A DNA stretch of 64,000 nucleotides from Nocardia donostiensis (lineage in GTDB: Bacteria; Actinomycetota; Actinomycetes; Mycobacteriales; Mycobacteriaceae): positions 62,001 to 126,000 of the forward strand of contig NZ_MUKP01000014.1 of NCBI RefSeq assembly GCF_002081715.1, given 5' to 3'. The translations under genes and the position numbers were made by a program. The notes beneath the pieces are model-generated. The model did no database searches. It was given only the letters and a program-made list of their open reading frames with translations, and was not told the DNA's origin. Below, in pieces: positions 17,951 through 26,690 of the stretch (positions within the stretch are counted from its first letter, which is position 1; every line of letters starts with the position of its first letter).

Positions 17951-18775
17951 ATGACCAACCCGAACGATCCCTGGGCGCGGCGGCCGGATGAGCCGACCGA
18001 ACACCTGGGTCAGCCGGGGAAATCGGCGGCAGAATCGCTTGAACCGCTGCACACCAGCGATTACACGGAGGCCTACGGGCAGCCGGGGCAGCCGACCACG
18101 GCGTATCCGGGCAACGAGACATACCAGGCGTGGTCGCAGGGGCCGCACCCGACGCGGGAGTTGACCACCTACGACAGCGGCTGGGACGGCTCCGGAACTT
18201 ACGGTTATGACCAGCAGGGGGTGCCGACCCAGCAGGCGTATCGCGCCGGGGCGTGGTCGCCGGGCAGTGGACCCCCGGAAGGTGGGCCGCCACGACCGCC
18301 GAAGCGCAATACCGGGCTGTGGATCGGGCTCGGACTGGCGGTGGTGCTGCTGGTCGGGCTGCTCGGCGTCTTCGCGGGACTGCTGTTCGGCGGGGATGAC
18401 TCCGCAACCACCGCGAGCGAAACCGGCACCTCGCCGGTACCGACACAGGGCAGGCTGCCGGATCGGGGTACCGAGCCGAGTGAGCCGCCGCTGGTGTTCC
18501 CCAGCTACCCGGGTACAGAAGACCCGGGTAGCGCGGGTGCGGTGATGGGCAGGATCGATGCCAATGACGGCGCGACCCTCACGATCAGCTCGCTCGACGG
18601 GTCCGATGTCACGGTGCACACGGGGCCGGAAACACAGGTGATCTCGCTGGCGGGCACCTCGGTCACGGATCTGCCTGCCGGTGATCTGGTGGTCGTTCAG
18701 GGGGATCGGGCACCGGACGGGTCGATACACGCGCAGCTCATCATCAGTGCCGCGATGCCGGGCCCGGGACGATGA
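17951..18775 (+). CDS. membrane-anchored protein with DUF5666-like C-terminal domain
   Basis: A 274-residue protein of unknown function. Residues 1-115 are a Gly/Pro/Gln/Tyr-rich cytoplasmic segment. One membrane helix follows (LWIGLGLAVVLLVGLLGVFA, about 122-141), then a Thr/Ser/Pro-rich linker and a small extracytoplasmic beta-domain (AGAVMGRIDANDGATLTISS...) that resembles the DUF5666/OB-like fold. ATG 17951 follows shortly after a TATGCTG-like tract with no strong ribosome site. It lies between clpB and the ttfA-like gene, all on the same strand. The topology suggests an envelope-associated role; the actual function is not recognisable. Confidence 0.75.
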   Translation: MTNPNDPWARRPDEPTEHLGQPGKSAAESLEPLHTSDYTEAYGQPGQPTTAYPGNETYQAWSQGPHPTRELTTYDSGWDGSGTYGYDQQGVPTQQAYRAGAWSPGSGPPEGGPPRPPKRNTGLWIGLGLAVVLLVGLLGVFAGLLFGGDDSATTASETGTSPVPTQGRLPDRGTEPSEPPLVFPSYPGTEDPGSAGAVMGRIDANDGATLTISSLDGSDVTVHTGPETQVISLAGTSVTDLPAGDLVVVQGDRAPDGSIHAQLIISAAMPGPGR

Positions 18776-18863
18776 GCCACAATCGTGGTGACGGCACGAT
18801 TCGCTGCGGCGCGCGGCGACGGTGCAGGGCAATCACCAGAACGGCTGGTTAGGCTAGGCGACG

Positions 18864-19868
18864 ATGACGGCAATGTGGTTCGGGCTGGCGGCAATCGCTC
18901 TCGTAGGGGCGATCGTGCTGCTGTATTTCGACCGGCGGCAACGGCAGCGGACTGGTCATGCGCGCCAGGTGTGGGCGAAAGCTCAGGGATACACCTATGT
19001 ATCGGTGGAGCCGACGCTCGCTTCGACCTGGCGCCGCGGTGCGCTGGCCAAACTCGGGTATCTGACCGCGGTCGACGTGGTGACCGGTATCCGCAAGGGC
19101 GAGAAGTTCGTGCTGCTCGACCTGGAGGATTCCGCGACGCTGGTCGCCGTCCGCAGGCAGATCGGCTCCGATATCGATGTGGATATGCGGTTGAAAACCG
19201 CGTCCCCGCCCAAGGACGCCGACCTGGAGCTGCTCGGCGCGATCGGTGACCGGGTCGTCTTCGCCACCAATCCCGAAATCGCCAGGCACGCCGTGGACCA
19301 GCGGATGGTGGCGTTCATCGAATCGCTGCCGGAAACCGTGCAGATGCTGTGGAGCGAGGGCAACTGGACCCTCGGCATGCTATCGGTCGGCACCACATCG
19401 AAGGACTGGGAGACCGCGATCGACGCGGTGCTGCGCCTGTCCGGTCTGCTGCATGTGCTGCCGCCGGTTTCCGAACCGCGCGACGAGCGCGAACCCCGTC
19501 CGCAGGCCCGCGGCCGTGGTCGCGTCGCCGGTGACGACGCCGACGATGCGCCCCGCGTCCGGATACGCCGCGAAGAGCCCCGCGACTACGACGACGAACA
19601 TGACGACCGGCCCACCGGACGCGACCCCGAGACCCGCTTCGATCGTTCGCCGGAGCCGGAGGATCGTGACGAGCCCGCGGCGAACACCCGGCGCCGCCCC
19701 AGCCTCGCGGTGGTCCCCGGCTCCCGCGGCGGCAACCGTGCCGACCTCCGTGCCGACGGGGAACGTGGTGAACCGGCTGCCGACCTACCCGACGACGACG
19801 CGCCCCGTTTACCGGGCGGCCCGTTCCATCCCGGTTTCCGCCCCTACCAGGGACCGGTGCCGAGGTAA
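18864..19868 (+). CDS. ttfA: TtfA-like trehalose monomycolate transport factor (Rv0383c homologue)
   Basis: A 334-residue protein with one N-terminal membrane helix (MWFGLAAIALVGAIVLLYF), a conserved domain of about 190 residues (for example RRGALAKLGYLTAVDVVTGI and WETAIDAVLRLSGLLHVLPP), and a long charged Arg/Asp/Pro-rich tail not needed by the fold. It corresponds in position and layout to M. tuberculosis Rv0383c next to clpB and pyrE. Rv0383c/TtfA works with the MmpL3 transporter to move trehalose monomycolate across the inner membrane. Identification rests on synteny and recalled features, not an alignment. The arginine-rich tail is longer than I would expect. Confidence 0.72.
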   Translation: MTAMWFGLAAIALVGAIVLLYFDRRQRQRTGHARQVWAKAQGYTYVSVEPTLASTWRRGALAKLGYLTAVDVVTGIRKGEKFVLLDLEDSATLVAVRRQIGSDIDVDMRLKTASPPKDADLELLGAIGDRVVFATNPEIARHAVDQRMVAFIESLPETVQMLWSEGNWTLGMLSVGTTSKDWETAIDAVLRLSGLLHVLPPVSEPRDEREPRPQARGRGRVAGDDADDAPRVRIRREEPRDYDDEHDDRPTGRDPETRFDRSPEPEDRDEPAANTRRRPSLAVVPGSRGGNRADLRADGERGEPAADLPDDDAPRLPGGPFHPGFRPYQGPVPR

Positions 19869-20013
19869 CCCGATCGCGGCTCGCCGTCGCCGGACCACGC
19901 CGAACCGGGGACGACGCATACGGCAGCCGCCGCGCACACCGTATCCTTCACCAGGTGCTGGCGGGCTCGCCGAACCGCTGTGGCGCGAGGTGTCTACACG
20001 CGGAAGGACTCAT

Positions 20014-20562
20014 ATGATCGACCAGGCAACAACCGACCGGGACAGTTTGGCCGCTCTGGTGCGCGAGCTGGCTGTCGTGCACGGCAAGGTGACCCTGTCG
20101 TCAGGGAAGGAAGCCGACTACTACGTCGACCTGCGCCGCGCCACCCTGCACCACCGCGCCGGTCCGCTGATCGGCAAACTACTGCGCGAGCTGGTCGCCG
20201 ACTGGGATTTCTCGGCCGTAGGCGGGCTGACCATGGGCGCCGACCCGGTCGCACTTGCCGTGATGCACGCACCCGGCCGCCCGATCGACGCGTTCGTGGT
20301 GCGTAAAGCCGCCAAAACACACGGTATGCAGCGGCAGATCGAAGGCCCCGATATCACCGGCAAACGGGTGCTGGTCGTCGAGGACACCACTACCACCGGA
20401 AATTCCCCGCTCACCGCGGTCCGGGCGCTGCGCGAGGCGGGTGCCACCGTCGTCGGGGTGGCGACCGTGGTGGATCGCGAAACCGGTGCAGATCAGGTCA
20501 TCGCCGCGGAGGGACTGGAATACCGGTCTATTCTCGGTTTGACAGATCTGGCGCTGGGATGA
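20014..20562 (+). CDS. pyrE: orotate phosphoribosyltransferase PyrE
   Basis: A 182-residue type I phosphoribosyltransferase converting orotate and PRPP to OMP in pyrimidine synthesis. The PRPP-binding motif is VLVVEDTTTTGNS. The orotate-site region has SSGKEADYYVDLRRATL, and the flexible loop carries RKAAKTHGMQRQIEG. ATG 20014 has GGAAGG six bases upstream. It is flanked by the ttfA-like gene and the ketoacyl-ACP synthase III gene on the same strand, with 145 and 92 bp gaps. No pyrimidine-specific leader was recognised upstream. Confidence 0.96.
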   Translation: MIDQATTDRDSLAALVRELAVVHGKVTLSSGKEADYYVDLRRATLHHRAGPLIGKLLRELVADWDFSAVGGLTMGADPVALAVMHAPGRPIDAFVVRKAAKTHGMQRQIEGPDITGKRVLVVEDTTTTGNSPLTAVRALREAGATVVGVATVVDRETGADQVIAAEGLEYRSILGLTDLALG

Positions 20563-20654
20563 GGCGCCCTCCGGGCTTGTGCTGACACTGGTTCGCCCTC
20601 CGATAGCCTGTTGACTGATTTTGTTCGGTAGTCGAAGGGTCGTGTGAGTTCGTC

Positions 20655-21713
20655 GTGGTGAGCATTGCAGGCAAGAAGGGACGCGACAATGTCGCAATGC
20701 TCGGTATCGGCGCCTACCGGCCGAAGCGGGTGGTCAGCAACGACGAAGTGTGCGAGGTCCTCGACTCCTCCGACGAATGGATCTACGAGCGCAGCGGTAT
20801 CCGCAACCGCCGCTGGATCAGCGGTGACGAAACGCTGCGTTCCATCGCCGCCGCCGCAGGCGAGCGCGCGCTGAACAACAGCGGAATCGACCGCTCGAAG
20901 ATCGGCGCCCTCATTTTGGCGACCTCGAGTTGGCCGATGCTGACCCCGCACGGCGCCCCCATCATCGCCAGCGATCTGGGCATCAACGGGATCCCCGCCT
21001 TCGATCTGGTGTCCGGCTGCGGCGGGTTCGGTTACGGCCTCGGGGTGGCCACCGATCTGATCCGCTCGGGTTCGGCGGAATATGTGCTGCTGATCGGCGC
21101 GGAAACGATGACGATCGGCATAGACCCCACCGACCGTGGGACGGCGTTCATCTTCGGTGACGGTGCGGGCGCGGTGGTCGTCGGGCCGAGCGAGGAGAAC
21201 GGTATCTCCCCGACGGTGTGGGGCAGCGACGGCGAGAACGCGAGCGCGATCAGCCAGGACGTCAACTTCATCGACTACATGCAGCGCGCCCAGGAAATGC
21301 AGGGCACCGACCCGAAGGTGGAGCCGCTGGGCCGGATGTCGCTGCGAATGGAGGGACCGCGGGTGTTCCGCTGGGCGGCGGTCACGCTGCCGCGCGCACT
21401 GTCGGCCGCCCTGGATGTCGCCGGGGTGTCCAAGGACGATATCGAGGTGTTCATCCCGCACCAGGCCAATGCCAGGATCAACGAGCTGATGAAGAAGAAC
21501 CTCGGCCTGGCCGACGAGATCCCGATGGCAGGCGATATCGAGAACACCGGCAACACCTCCGCCGCGTCGATTCCGCTGGCCATGGAGGAAATGCTGGTCA
21601 CCGGCAAAGCCAAGGGCGGTCAGCTGGCGCTGCTGCTCGGATTCGGCGCCGGGTTGAGCTACGCGGGCCAGGTGGTCACCCTGCCGCCGGCCCCCAAAGA
21701 ACCGAGCTTCTAG
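20655..21713 (+). CDS. beta-ketoacyl-ACP synthase III family protein (FabH-like)
   Basis: A 352-residue thiolase-fold condensing enzyme. The catalytic triad is complete: Cys122 in LVSGCGGFGYG, His in FIPHQANARIN and Asn in IENTGNTSAASIPLA. FabH enzymes start fatty-acid chains by condensing acyl-CoA with malonyl-ACP; in mycolata they link FAS-I and FAS-II. Other members of the family make natural products, so the substrate is not fixed. It starts at GTG 20655 (a second GTG follows at 20658). The YhhN gene begins 4 bp after its stop, so the two are probably co-transcribed. Confidence 0.88.
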   Translation: MVSIAGKKGRDNVAMLGIGAYRPKRVVSNDEVCEVLDSSDEWIYERSGIRNRRWISGDETLRSIAAAAGERALNNSGIDRSKIGALILATSSWPMLTPHGAPIIASDLGINGIPAFDLVSGCGGFGYGLGVATDLIRSGSAEYVLLIGAETMTIGIDPTDRGTAFIFGDGAGAVVVGPSEENGISPTVWGSDGENASAISQDVNFIDYMQRAQEMQGTDPKVEPLGRMSLRMEGPRVFRWAAVTLPRALSAALDVAGVSKDDIEVFIPHQANARINELMKKNLGLADEIPMAGDIENTGNTSAASIPLAMEEMLVTGKAKGGQLALLLGFGAGLSYAGQVVTLPPAPKEPSF

Positions 21714-21716
21714 ACC

Positions 21717-22409
21717 GTGCGCGCCTTCCGGGTGGGTTATCTCGCCGCCGCCGCGGTGACCGTCGCCGGTGCGGTCACCGGCCGAGACCGGCTGCAATGG
21801 TTCGCGAAGCCGTTGCTGATGCCGCTGCTGGCGGCCGATATCGCGCGCAACGGCACCGCGCTGGACCCGGTCGACCGTGGCCTGCTGCTGGGGTCGCTCG
21901 GCGCGGCCACCGTCGGTGATGTGCTGCTCATCGACCCGGACGACGACCGCCGCCTGGTGGCGGGCGCGTCGTCGTTCGCGGTCATGCAGACCGGTTACGC
22001 GGTGCTGTGGTCGCGCCGCGGTGCCAAACCGCGTCCCGCGATCGTCGCGCAGCGTGTGCTGGCCTGGCTGGGTGCGGGGGCGCTGCTGCGGGCGAAAGCC
22101 CCTGCGGTTGCCGTCCCACTCACCGCATACGGAGCGACCCTCGCCGTAGCGGGCACCCTCGCCTCCGATCCGGCTCTCGCACCCGCAGCGAAAAGCGTTG
22201 CCGGGCTGAATGTTCCGTCCGCCGACCCGCGCAGTCGGCTCGGCCTGGGTGCCCTGTTGTTCACGGTGTCCGACGGCCTGATCGTGCTGCGCCGCTTGTT
22301 CGCCCGCAGCTCCCGCTCCCGCCGCCTGACCGAGGGGGTCATCCTGGCGACCTACAGCGCCGCGCAATATCTGCTCGCCGACCCCGAGGCCCATACCGCG
22401 GCACGCTGA
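21717..22409 (+). CDS. YhhN/TMEM86-family membrane protein
   Basis: A 230-residue integral membrane protein with about seven to eight hydrophobic segments. Features such as LLGSLGAATVGDVLLIDPDD and FTVSDGLIVLRRLF match the YhhN family, whose eukaryotic member TMEM86B is a lysoplasmalogenase. In bacteria the function is little studied; hydrolysis of alkenyl-glycerophospholipids is a family-based guess. It starts at GTG 21717, three bases after the FabH-like stop. It is convergent with the response regulator gene. Confidence 0.78.
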   Translation: MRAFRVGYLAAAAVTVAGAVTGRDRLQWFAKPLLMPLLAADIARNGTALDPVDRGLLLGSLGAATVGDVLLIDPDDDRRLVAGASSFAVMQTGYAVLWSRRGAKPRPAIVAQRVLAWLGAGALLRAKAPAVAVPLTAYGATLAVAGTLASDPALAPAAKSVAGLNVPSADPRSRLGLGALLFTVSDGLIVLRRLFARSSRSRRLTEGVILATYSAAQYLLADPEAHTAAR

Positions 22410-22457
22410 CCGTCGCGGCGGTGAACGGTACGAACCGTCGTTTCCCGGCGGCTGCCC

Positions 22458-23120
22458 TCATCCCCTGAGGTGGAGCACGGCCAGCACCCGGCGATGATGG
22501 GTGTCCGACGGTGGCAAGTCCAACTTGGTGAAGATATTGCCGATGTGTTTTTCCACGGCGCGTTCGGTGACCGTAAGCGCGCGGGCAATGGCGATATTGG
22601 TCAGTCCCTGCGCCATGAGTTCGAGGACCTCCCGCTCACGCGGGGTCAGCCGGTCCAGCGCCTGCTGCTGGCGTGCCGCACCCATCAGTTGACTCACCAC
22701 CTCCGGGTCCAGGGCGGTGCCGCCGGTCGCGACACGGTCCAGCGCGTCCAGGAAATCGGCGATATCGGCCACCCGGTCCTTGAGCAGATACCCGACGCCA
22801 CCCGCGCCTCCTGCGAGCAGTTCGGTGGCATAGCGTGTCTCCACCCATTGGGAGAACACCAGCACCCCGGTCAGCGGGTATTTGCGGCGGAGTTCGATCG
22901 CCGCCAGCAGGCCCTCGTCGGTGAAACTCGGCGGCATCCGGACGTCGACGACCGCCACATCGGGTGCCTGTTCGCCCACGATATCGGCGAGGGTGGTGGT
23001 GTCGGAGACCATGGCCACCACCTCATGTCCGCGTTCGGCGAGCAGCCCGGCCAGACCGTCGCGGAGGATGGCGTTGTCCTCCGCGATCACCACACGCAGC
23101 GATGAACTGTTCGCGGTCAT
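22458..23120 (-). CDS. NarL/LuxR-family response regulator
   Basis: A 220-residue response regulator. The receiver domain has the acidic pair in VVIAEDNA and the phosphoacceptor Asp59 in VAVVDVRMPP, with conserved Lys in YLLKDRV. The C-terminal LuxR helix-turn-helix is LTPREREVLELMAQGLTNIA, then VEKHIGNIFTKLDL. Its ATG overlaps the stop of the histidine kinase gene (ATGA at 23117-23120), so kinase and regulator are co-translated. Likely target: its own operon, via the palindrome at 24540. Confidence 0.95.
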   Translation of the reverse strand: MTANSSSLRVVIAEDNAILRDGLAGLLAERGHEVVAMVSDTTTLADIVGEQAPDVAVVDVRMPPSFTDEGLLAAIELRRKYPLTGVLVFSQWVETRYATELLAGGAGGVGYLLKDRVADIADFLDALDRVATGGTALDPEVVSQLMGAARQQQALDRLTPREREVLELMAQGLTNIAIARALTVTERAVEKHIGNIFTKLDLPPSDTHHRRVLAVLHLRG

Positions 23121-24490
23121 CCCTGCCCCGCTGCCGGGAGGGTGAGAGTGACGACGGTCGGGCCGCCGAGCGGGCTGTCGACGATGAGCTCACCGTCCAC
23201 GGTCGCGGCCCTGGCGGCCAGCCCGGACAGGCCGCTGCCCACAACGGGCTCGCCGGGGGACGGCGCGCCGCCGATACCGTCGTCGCGCACGCTGACCGCG
23301 ATACGCCCGGCCCCGGACGGCGCAACCGATACCCAGGCACGGGACGCTTCGGCGTGCTTCACGACGTTGGTCAGCAGTTCGGCGATGGAAAAGTACGCGA
23401 TGGCCTCGATCGCCGGGCTCGGCCGCTCCGGCAGATACACCCGCAGCTCGACCGGTAACGAGCACCGCGCGGCGAGGGTTTCCAGCGCAGGCTGCAGTCC
23501 GAGCTCCAGGGCAGGCGGGTGAATACCGCGGACGAGTTCACGCAACTCGACCAGCGCCTCCTTGGATCCGGCGTGCGCCTGGGCGATGAGCTCGCTCGCG
23601 TCGCCGCCCTGCGCTACCCGTTCCTCGGCACGACCGAGCGCCATCGCGATGGTGACCAGCCTGGCCTGGGTGCCGTCGTGCAGATCGCGCTCCAGCTTGC
23701 GCAGGGTGGCCGCGGAATCCTCGACCGCCACCCGGCGGCTTTCCTCCAACTGTGCCATCCGCTCGCGGTTGGTCGGCGTGAGCAGCGACGCGGCGGTCCA
23801 CCGGTGTATCAGGCAGGTCAACCGGATCAGCCACGGCAGGACGAAACAACCGACGACGCCGATCGCGGCGAAGCCGAGCACCCGCGGCCAAGTGTCGAAG
23901 TAATAGTCGCCGAACTGCACCATCGAATGCCGTTCCACGCCGTCGGCGTCGATATTGGTGGGATGCAGCAGCACCCACGGGATCGGTGAGATTGCCGTGA
24001 AAACGGTCATCGCGGCGACAACCAACACGAAATAGCTGATCACCACACCCAGCACGGCCTGCACGAGCAAGAACGCCAGCGCCCGCCAGCTCGCCAGATC
24101 AGTGAACGCGCCCTTGGTGAACCCGAGCAGCCCGCGCTCGGGACGAAACAGCGGCGGCGCGGCCAGCTCGGTGTCCAGCAGGCTCCGGACCAGCGCGCGA
24201 TGGACCTGACCCCAGACCCGGCCACCGAGCACCACCAGCGCGACCAGGGGAATCCCGATGATGGTCGCGGCAGCGAACGGGCTGAACACGGTTCCTAGGT
24301 AGAGGTACGTGACGCCGATCATGCCGAGGGGGAGCACGGCGACGAGGTAGGCGAGCTCTTTCCAAGTCCGTGCCTGGATCGGCGCCCGAAGCACCGTACG
24401 CAACGCATGTTGCGCGGACGGTTCCGGTTTCGCGGGCGCGGTGTCGAGCACCTGCGTGACGGCGGCGGAAGTATCGGTCATGCGCACCAT
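23117..24490 (-). CDS. sensor histidine kinase with N-terminal membrane sensor domain
   Basis: A 457-residue membrane kinase, partner of the response regulator. The N-terminal half is a four-helix membrane module of the actinobacterial 'putative sensor' type (LAYLVAVLPLGMIGVTYLYL, FLLVQAVLGVVISYFVLVVA). The HisKA_3 dimerisation box is LERDLHDGTQARLVTIAMAL with the phosphorylated His. The ATPase part has an N box (ELLTNVVKHAEASRA) and G boxes (DDGIGG, GSGLSGLAARA). ATG 24490 or 24481 are both possible starts; a much longer open frame to 25084 overlaps the divergent gene and is rejected. The signal is unknown. Confidence 0.93.
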   Translation of the reverse strand: MVRMTDTSAAVTQVLDTAPAKPEPSAQHALRTVLRAPIQARTWKELAYLVAVLPLGMIGVTYLYLGTVFSPFAAATIIGIPLVALVVLGGRVWGQVHRALVRSLLDTELAAPPLFRPERGLLGFTKGAFTDLASWRALAFLLVQAVLGVVISYFVLVVAAMTVFTAISPIPWVLLHPTNIDADGVERHSMVQFGDYYFDTWPRVLGFAAIGVVGCFVLPWLIRLTCLIHRWTAASLLTPTNRERMAQLEESRRVAVEDSAATLRKLERDLHDGTQARLVTIAMALGRAEERVAQGGDASELIAQAHAGSKEALVELRELVRGIHPPALELGLQPALETLAARCSLPVELRVYLPERPSPAIEAIAYFSIAELLTNVVKHAEASRAWVSVAPSGAGRIAVSVRDDGIGGAPSPGEPVVGSGLSGLAARAATVDGELIVDSPLGGPTVVTLTLPAAGQG

Positions 24491-24539
24491 GTTCTCGTTG
24501 AGACCGGCGGGGAATCGAGGGAGCTGTCCGGCGAAATAG

Positions 24540-24559
24540 TGGTGTAGCTGGCTACACCA
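24540..24559 (-). promoter_or_regulatory. perfect 20-bp palindrome in the kinase/methyltransferase divergent gap
   Basis: TGGTGTAGC-TG-GCTACACCA is a perfect inverted repeat with 9-bp arms and a 2-base centre. It lies 50 bp upstream of the histidine kinase start and about 110 bp from the divergent methyltransferase. This size and symmetry suits a NarL-type response regulator dimer, so autoregulation is the leading guess. Confidence 0.6.
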
Positions 24560-24670
24560 TCTGCGCTCCTGGCGTGAGCTATACGCGGCGTTCACCGTGC
24601 CGATCACGACCGACTGACCGTGCACACCGGCCCGGTGGCCGCGCGCAACCGTGGAATTAGCATCGTCGGA

Positions 24671-25378
24671 GTGACGAACCCAGTCCCGGAGACGACGCCG
24701 CAGGCGCCGGACCCGGCCGATGAGCAGCCAGGCCCGACTGAATGGGGTGAACACCCGCGTGGTGTCGGCCCGTGGATCGACGAGCATGGGACCCCGCCCC
24801 CGGACGATCCACGCCTGGATCCGATGCTGCTCGCCCAGGGGGACCGCCGCAATGTGGTCGATGCCTACCGGTACTGGACGCGGGAAGCGATCGTCGCCGA
24901 TATCGACCGGCGCAGGCACCCGTTCCATGTGGCGATCGAGAACTTCGGCCACGATGCCAATATCGGGACCGTGGTCCGCACCGCCAATGCCTTCGCCGCG
25001 GCCGCGGTGCATATTGTGGGCCGCCGCCGCTGGAATCGGCGCGGGGCGATGGTGACCGACCGCTACCAGCACATCCGGCACCACCCCGGTATCGCCGAAC
25101 TACTCGAATTCGCCGATGCCGAGGACCTCAGCGTTGTCGCGGTGGACAATGTGCCCGGTTCTGTCCCGCTGGAAACCGTGCGGCTGCCGCGCCGCTGCTT
25201 GCTGCTGTTCGGGCAGGAAGGCCCCGGTGTCACCGACGGCGCCCGCGAGGCCGCGGTGCTGACCGTTTCCATTGCCCAGTTCGGTTCCACCCGCAGTATC
25301 AACGCAGGGGTGGCCGCGGGGATCGCTATGCACACCTGGGTGCGCCAGCACGCCGACCTGACCGCGGCGTGGCCTTGA
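24671..25378 (+). CDS. SpoU/TrmH-family RNA 2'-O-methyltransferase (Rv0380c-like)
   Basis: A 235-residue SPOUT methyltransferase. The knotted C-terminal domain has the three family motifs: IENFGHDANIGTVVRTANAF (motif 1), LLLFGQEGPGV (motif 2) and TRSINAGVAAGIAMHTWV (motif 3). An N-terminal extension of about 45 residues rich in Pro and Glu precedes the core. The start is unsure: GTG 24671 lacks a well-spaced ribosome site and an in-frame GTG at 24620 is possible. It should methylate a ribose in tRNA or rRNA using SAM; the target is unknown. Confidence 0.87.
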   Translation: MTNPVPETTPQAPDPADEQPGPTEWGEHPRGVGPWIDEHGTPPPDDPRLDPMLLAQGDRRNVVDAYRYWTREAIVADIDRRRHPFHVAIENFGHDANIGTVVRTANAFAAAAVHIVGRRRWNRRGAMVTDRYQHIRHHPGIAELLEFADAEDLSVVAVDNVPGSVPLETVRLPRRCLLLFGQEGPGVTDGAREAAVLTVSIAQFGSTRSINAGVAAGIAMHTWVRQHADLTAAWP

Positions 25379-25478
25379 GCGTCGTCCGGGCACCGAACCG
25401 GCGAACAGCGTACGATTGCGCCTCGGATTCGTAACAATTCAGCGGCGGAAAACGGGTTTGGCCTGGCACCATTGTCCT

Positions 25479-26672
25479 ATGACCTCGCGGAGCGACGATA
25501 TCGGCGCGCCACGCCCCCAACCAGCCAGGGAGCGCAGGCCGCACGGGGAGGCGACCTCCGCGATGTGGTCCCAGCGCGCCGATGCGGCCGAGTCCGCGCT
25601 GCTGTCCCGGCATCTGCGACCGCTGTGGTGTTTGCCCGGCACGTCGCTCGGGGTGGTGGGCTGGCCTGCGACCAGACGCGAGCGTTTCTTCCTGACCTGG
25701 CACTACTGGTGGCAGGCTCATCTGATCGACTGCGCCACCGACGCGGCAACCAGGGCGCCGACACCCGCCAGGCGCAAGCGTATCGCCGCCATCATCCGCG
25801 CACACCGCATCCGCAACATCACCGGCTGGACCAACCGGTACTACGACGATATGGCCTGGCTGGCAATCGCCCTGGAACGCGCCGAACGCACCCAGGGCGC
25901 CGAACTGGCACGCGGTGGGCTGATCCAGCTGGAACGCCAGCTCTACGATGCGTGGGCACCCGAACAGGGCGGCGGAATCCCGTGGCGGGTCGGCTCGGAC
26001 TATTTCAATGCGCCCGCCAACGGTCCCGCTGCGATCGCTTTGGCCCGGCTAGGCCGCTACGATCGCGCCGCCGAAATGGCCGACTGGATCGATACCGTGC
26101 TGCGCGATCGGGAAACCGGGCTGATCCTCGACGGTATCCACCTGCCGTCCGGCCAGGTCGAACGTCCGGTGTTCAGCTACTGCCAGGGGGTGGTGCTCGG
26201 CCTGGAAACCGAGCTCGCGGTGCGCACCGGCGCCCGCGAACATCTGGACCGGGTGCACCGGCTGCTCGGCGCCGTCGAGGAGTATCTGACCGACAACCTG
26301 GTAGTCACCGGCGGTGGCGGCGGGGACGGCGGCCTGTTCAACGGCATCCTGATCCGCTATCTCGCCACGGTGGCCCTCAGGCTGCCCGGTGAGCAACGCG
26401 AACAGGTCAGTGATCGGCATATCGCAGCAGCGATCGTCCGCGCATCGGCAACGGCCGCCTGGTCGAACCGGCTAGAGGTGGAGGCGGAACCGCTGTTCGG
26501 CCACGACTGGGGCAGGCCTGCCCGGCTGCCCGGCAGCAGCACGGGCGCGGGCCGCTTCACCGAGGGTGGCTCGGTGTCCCCCTCCAAGGTGCCGGAGCGG
26601 GATATGTCGGTGCAGCTGTCGGGCTGGATGCTGATGGAAGCCGCGTACGCCGTGAGCGCCGCCGGGCTGTGA
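25479..26672 (+). CDS. glycoside hydrolase family 76 protein (alpha-1,6-mannanase type)
   Basis: A 397-residue protein matching GH76, an (alpha/alpha)6 barrel family of endo-alpha-1,6-mannanases. The catalytic Asp-Asp pair is visible in TNRYYDDMAWLAIAL. Other family blocks are GGGIPWRVGSDYFNAPANGP and FSYCQGVVLGLETEL. No signal peptide is seen, so it may act in the cytoplasm or be exported another way. M. tuberculosis Rv0365c is the probable counterpart. In mycolata the natural substrate could be the mannan backbone of lipomannan or related glycans. ATG 25479 gives an N-terminus MTSRSDDIG. It is convergent with the DedA gene. Confidence 0.82.
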   Translation: MTSRSDDIGAPRPQPARERRPHGEATSAMWSQRADAAESALLSRHLRPLWCLPGTSLGVVGWPATRRERFFLTWHYWWQAHLIDCATDAATRAPTPARRKRIAAIIRAHRIRNITGWTNRYYDDMAWLAIALERAERTQGAELARGGLIQLERQLYDAWAPEQGGGIPWRVGSDYFNAPANGPAAIALARLGRYDRAAEMADWIDTVLRDRETGLILDGIHLPSGQVERPVFSYCQGVVLGLETELAVRTGAREHLDRVHRLLGAVEEYLTDNLVVTGGGGGDGGLFNGILIRYLATVALRLPGEQREQVSDRHIAAAIVRASATAAWSNRLEVEAEPLFGHDWGRPARLPGSSTGAGRFTEGGSVSPSKVPERDMSVQLSGWMLMEAAYAVSAAGL

Positions 26673-26690
26673 CCAGCACAACCAGCACGA

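Noticed and set aside
24491..25084. N-terminal extension of the histidine kinase frame
   Set aside because: It reads antisense through the methyltransferase gene and the palindrome; the conserved membrane sensor begins at about 24490.
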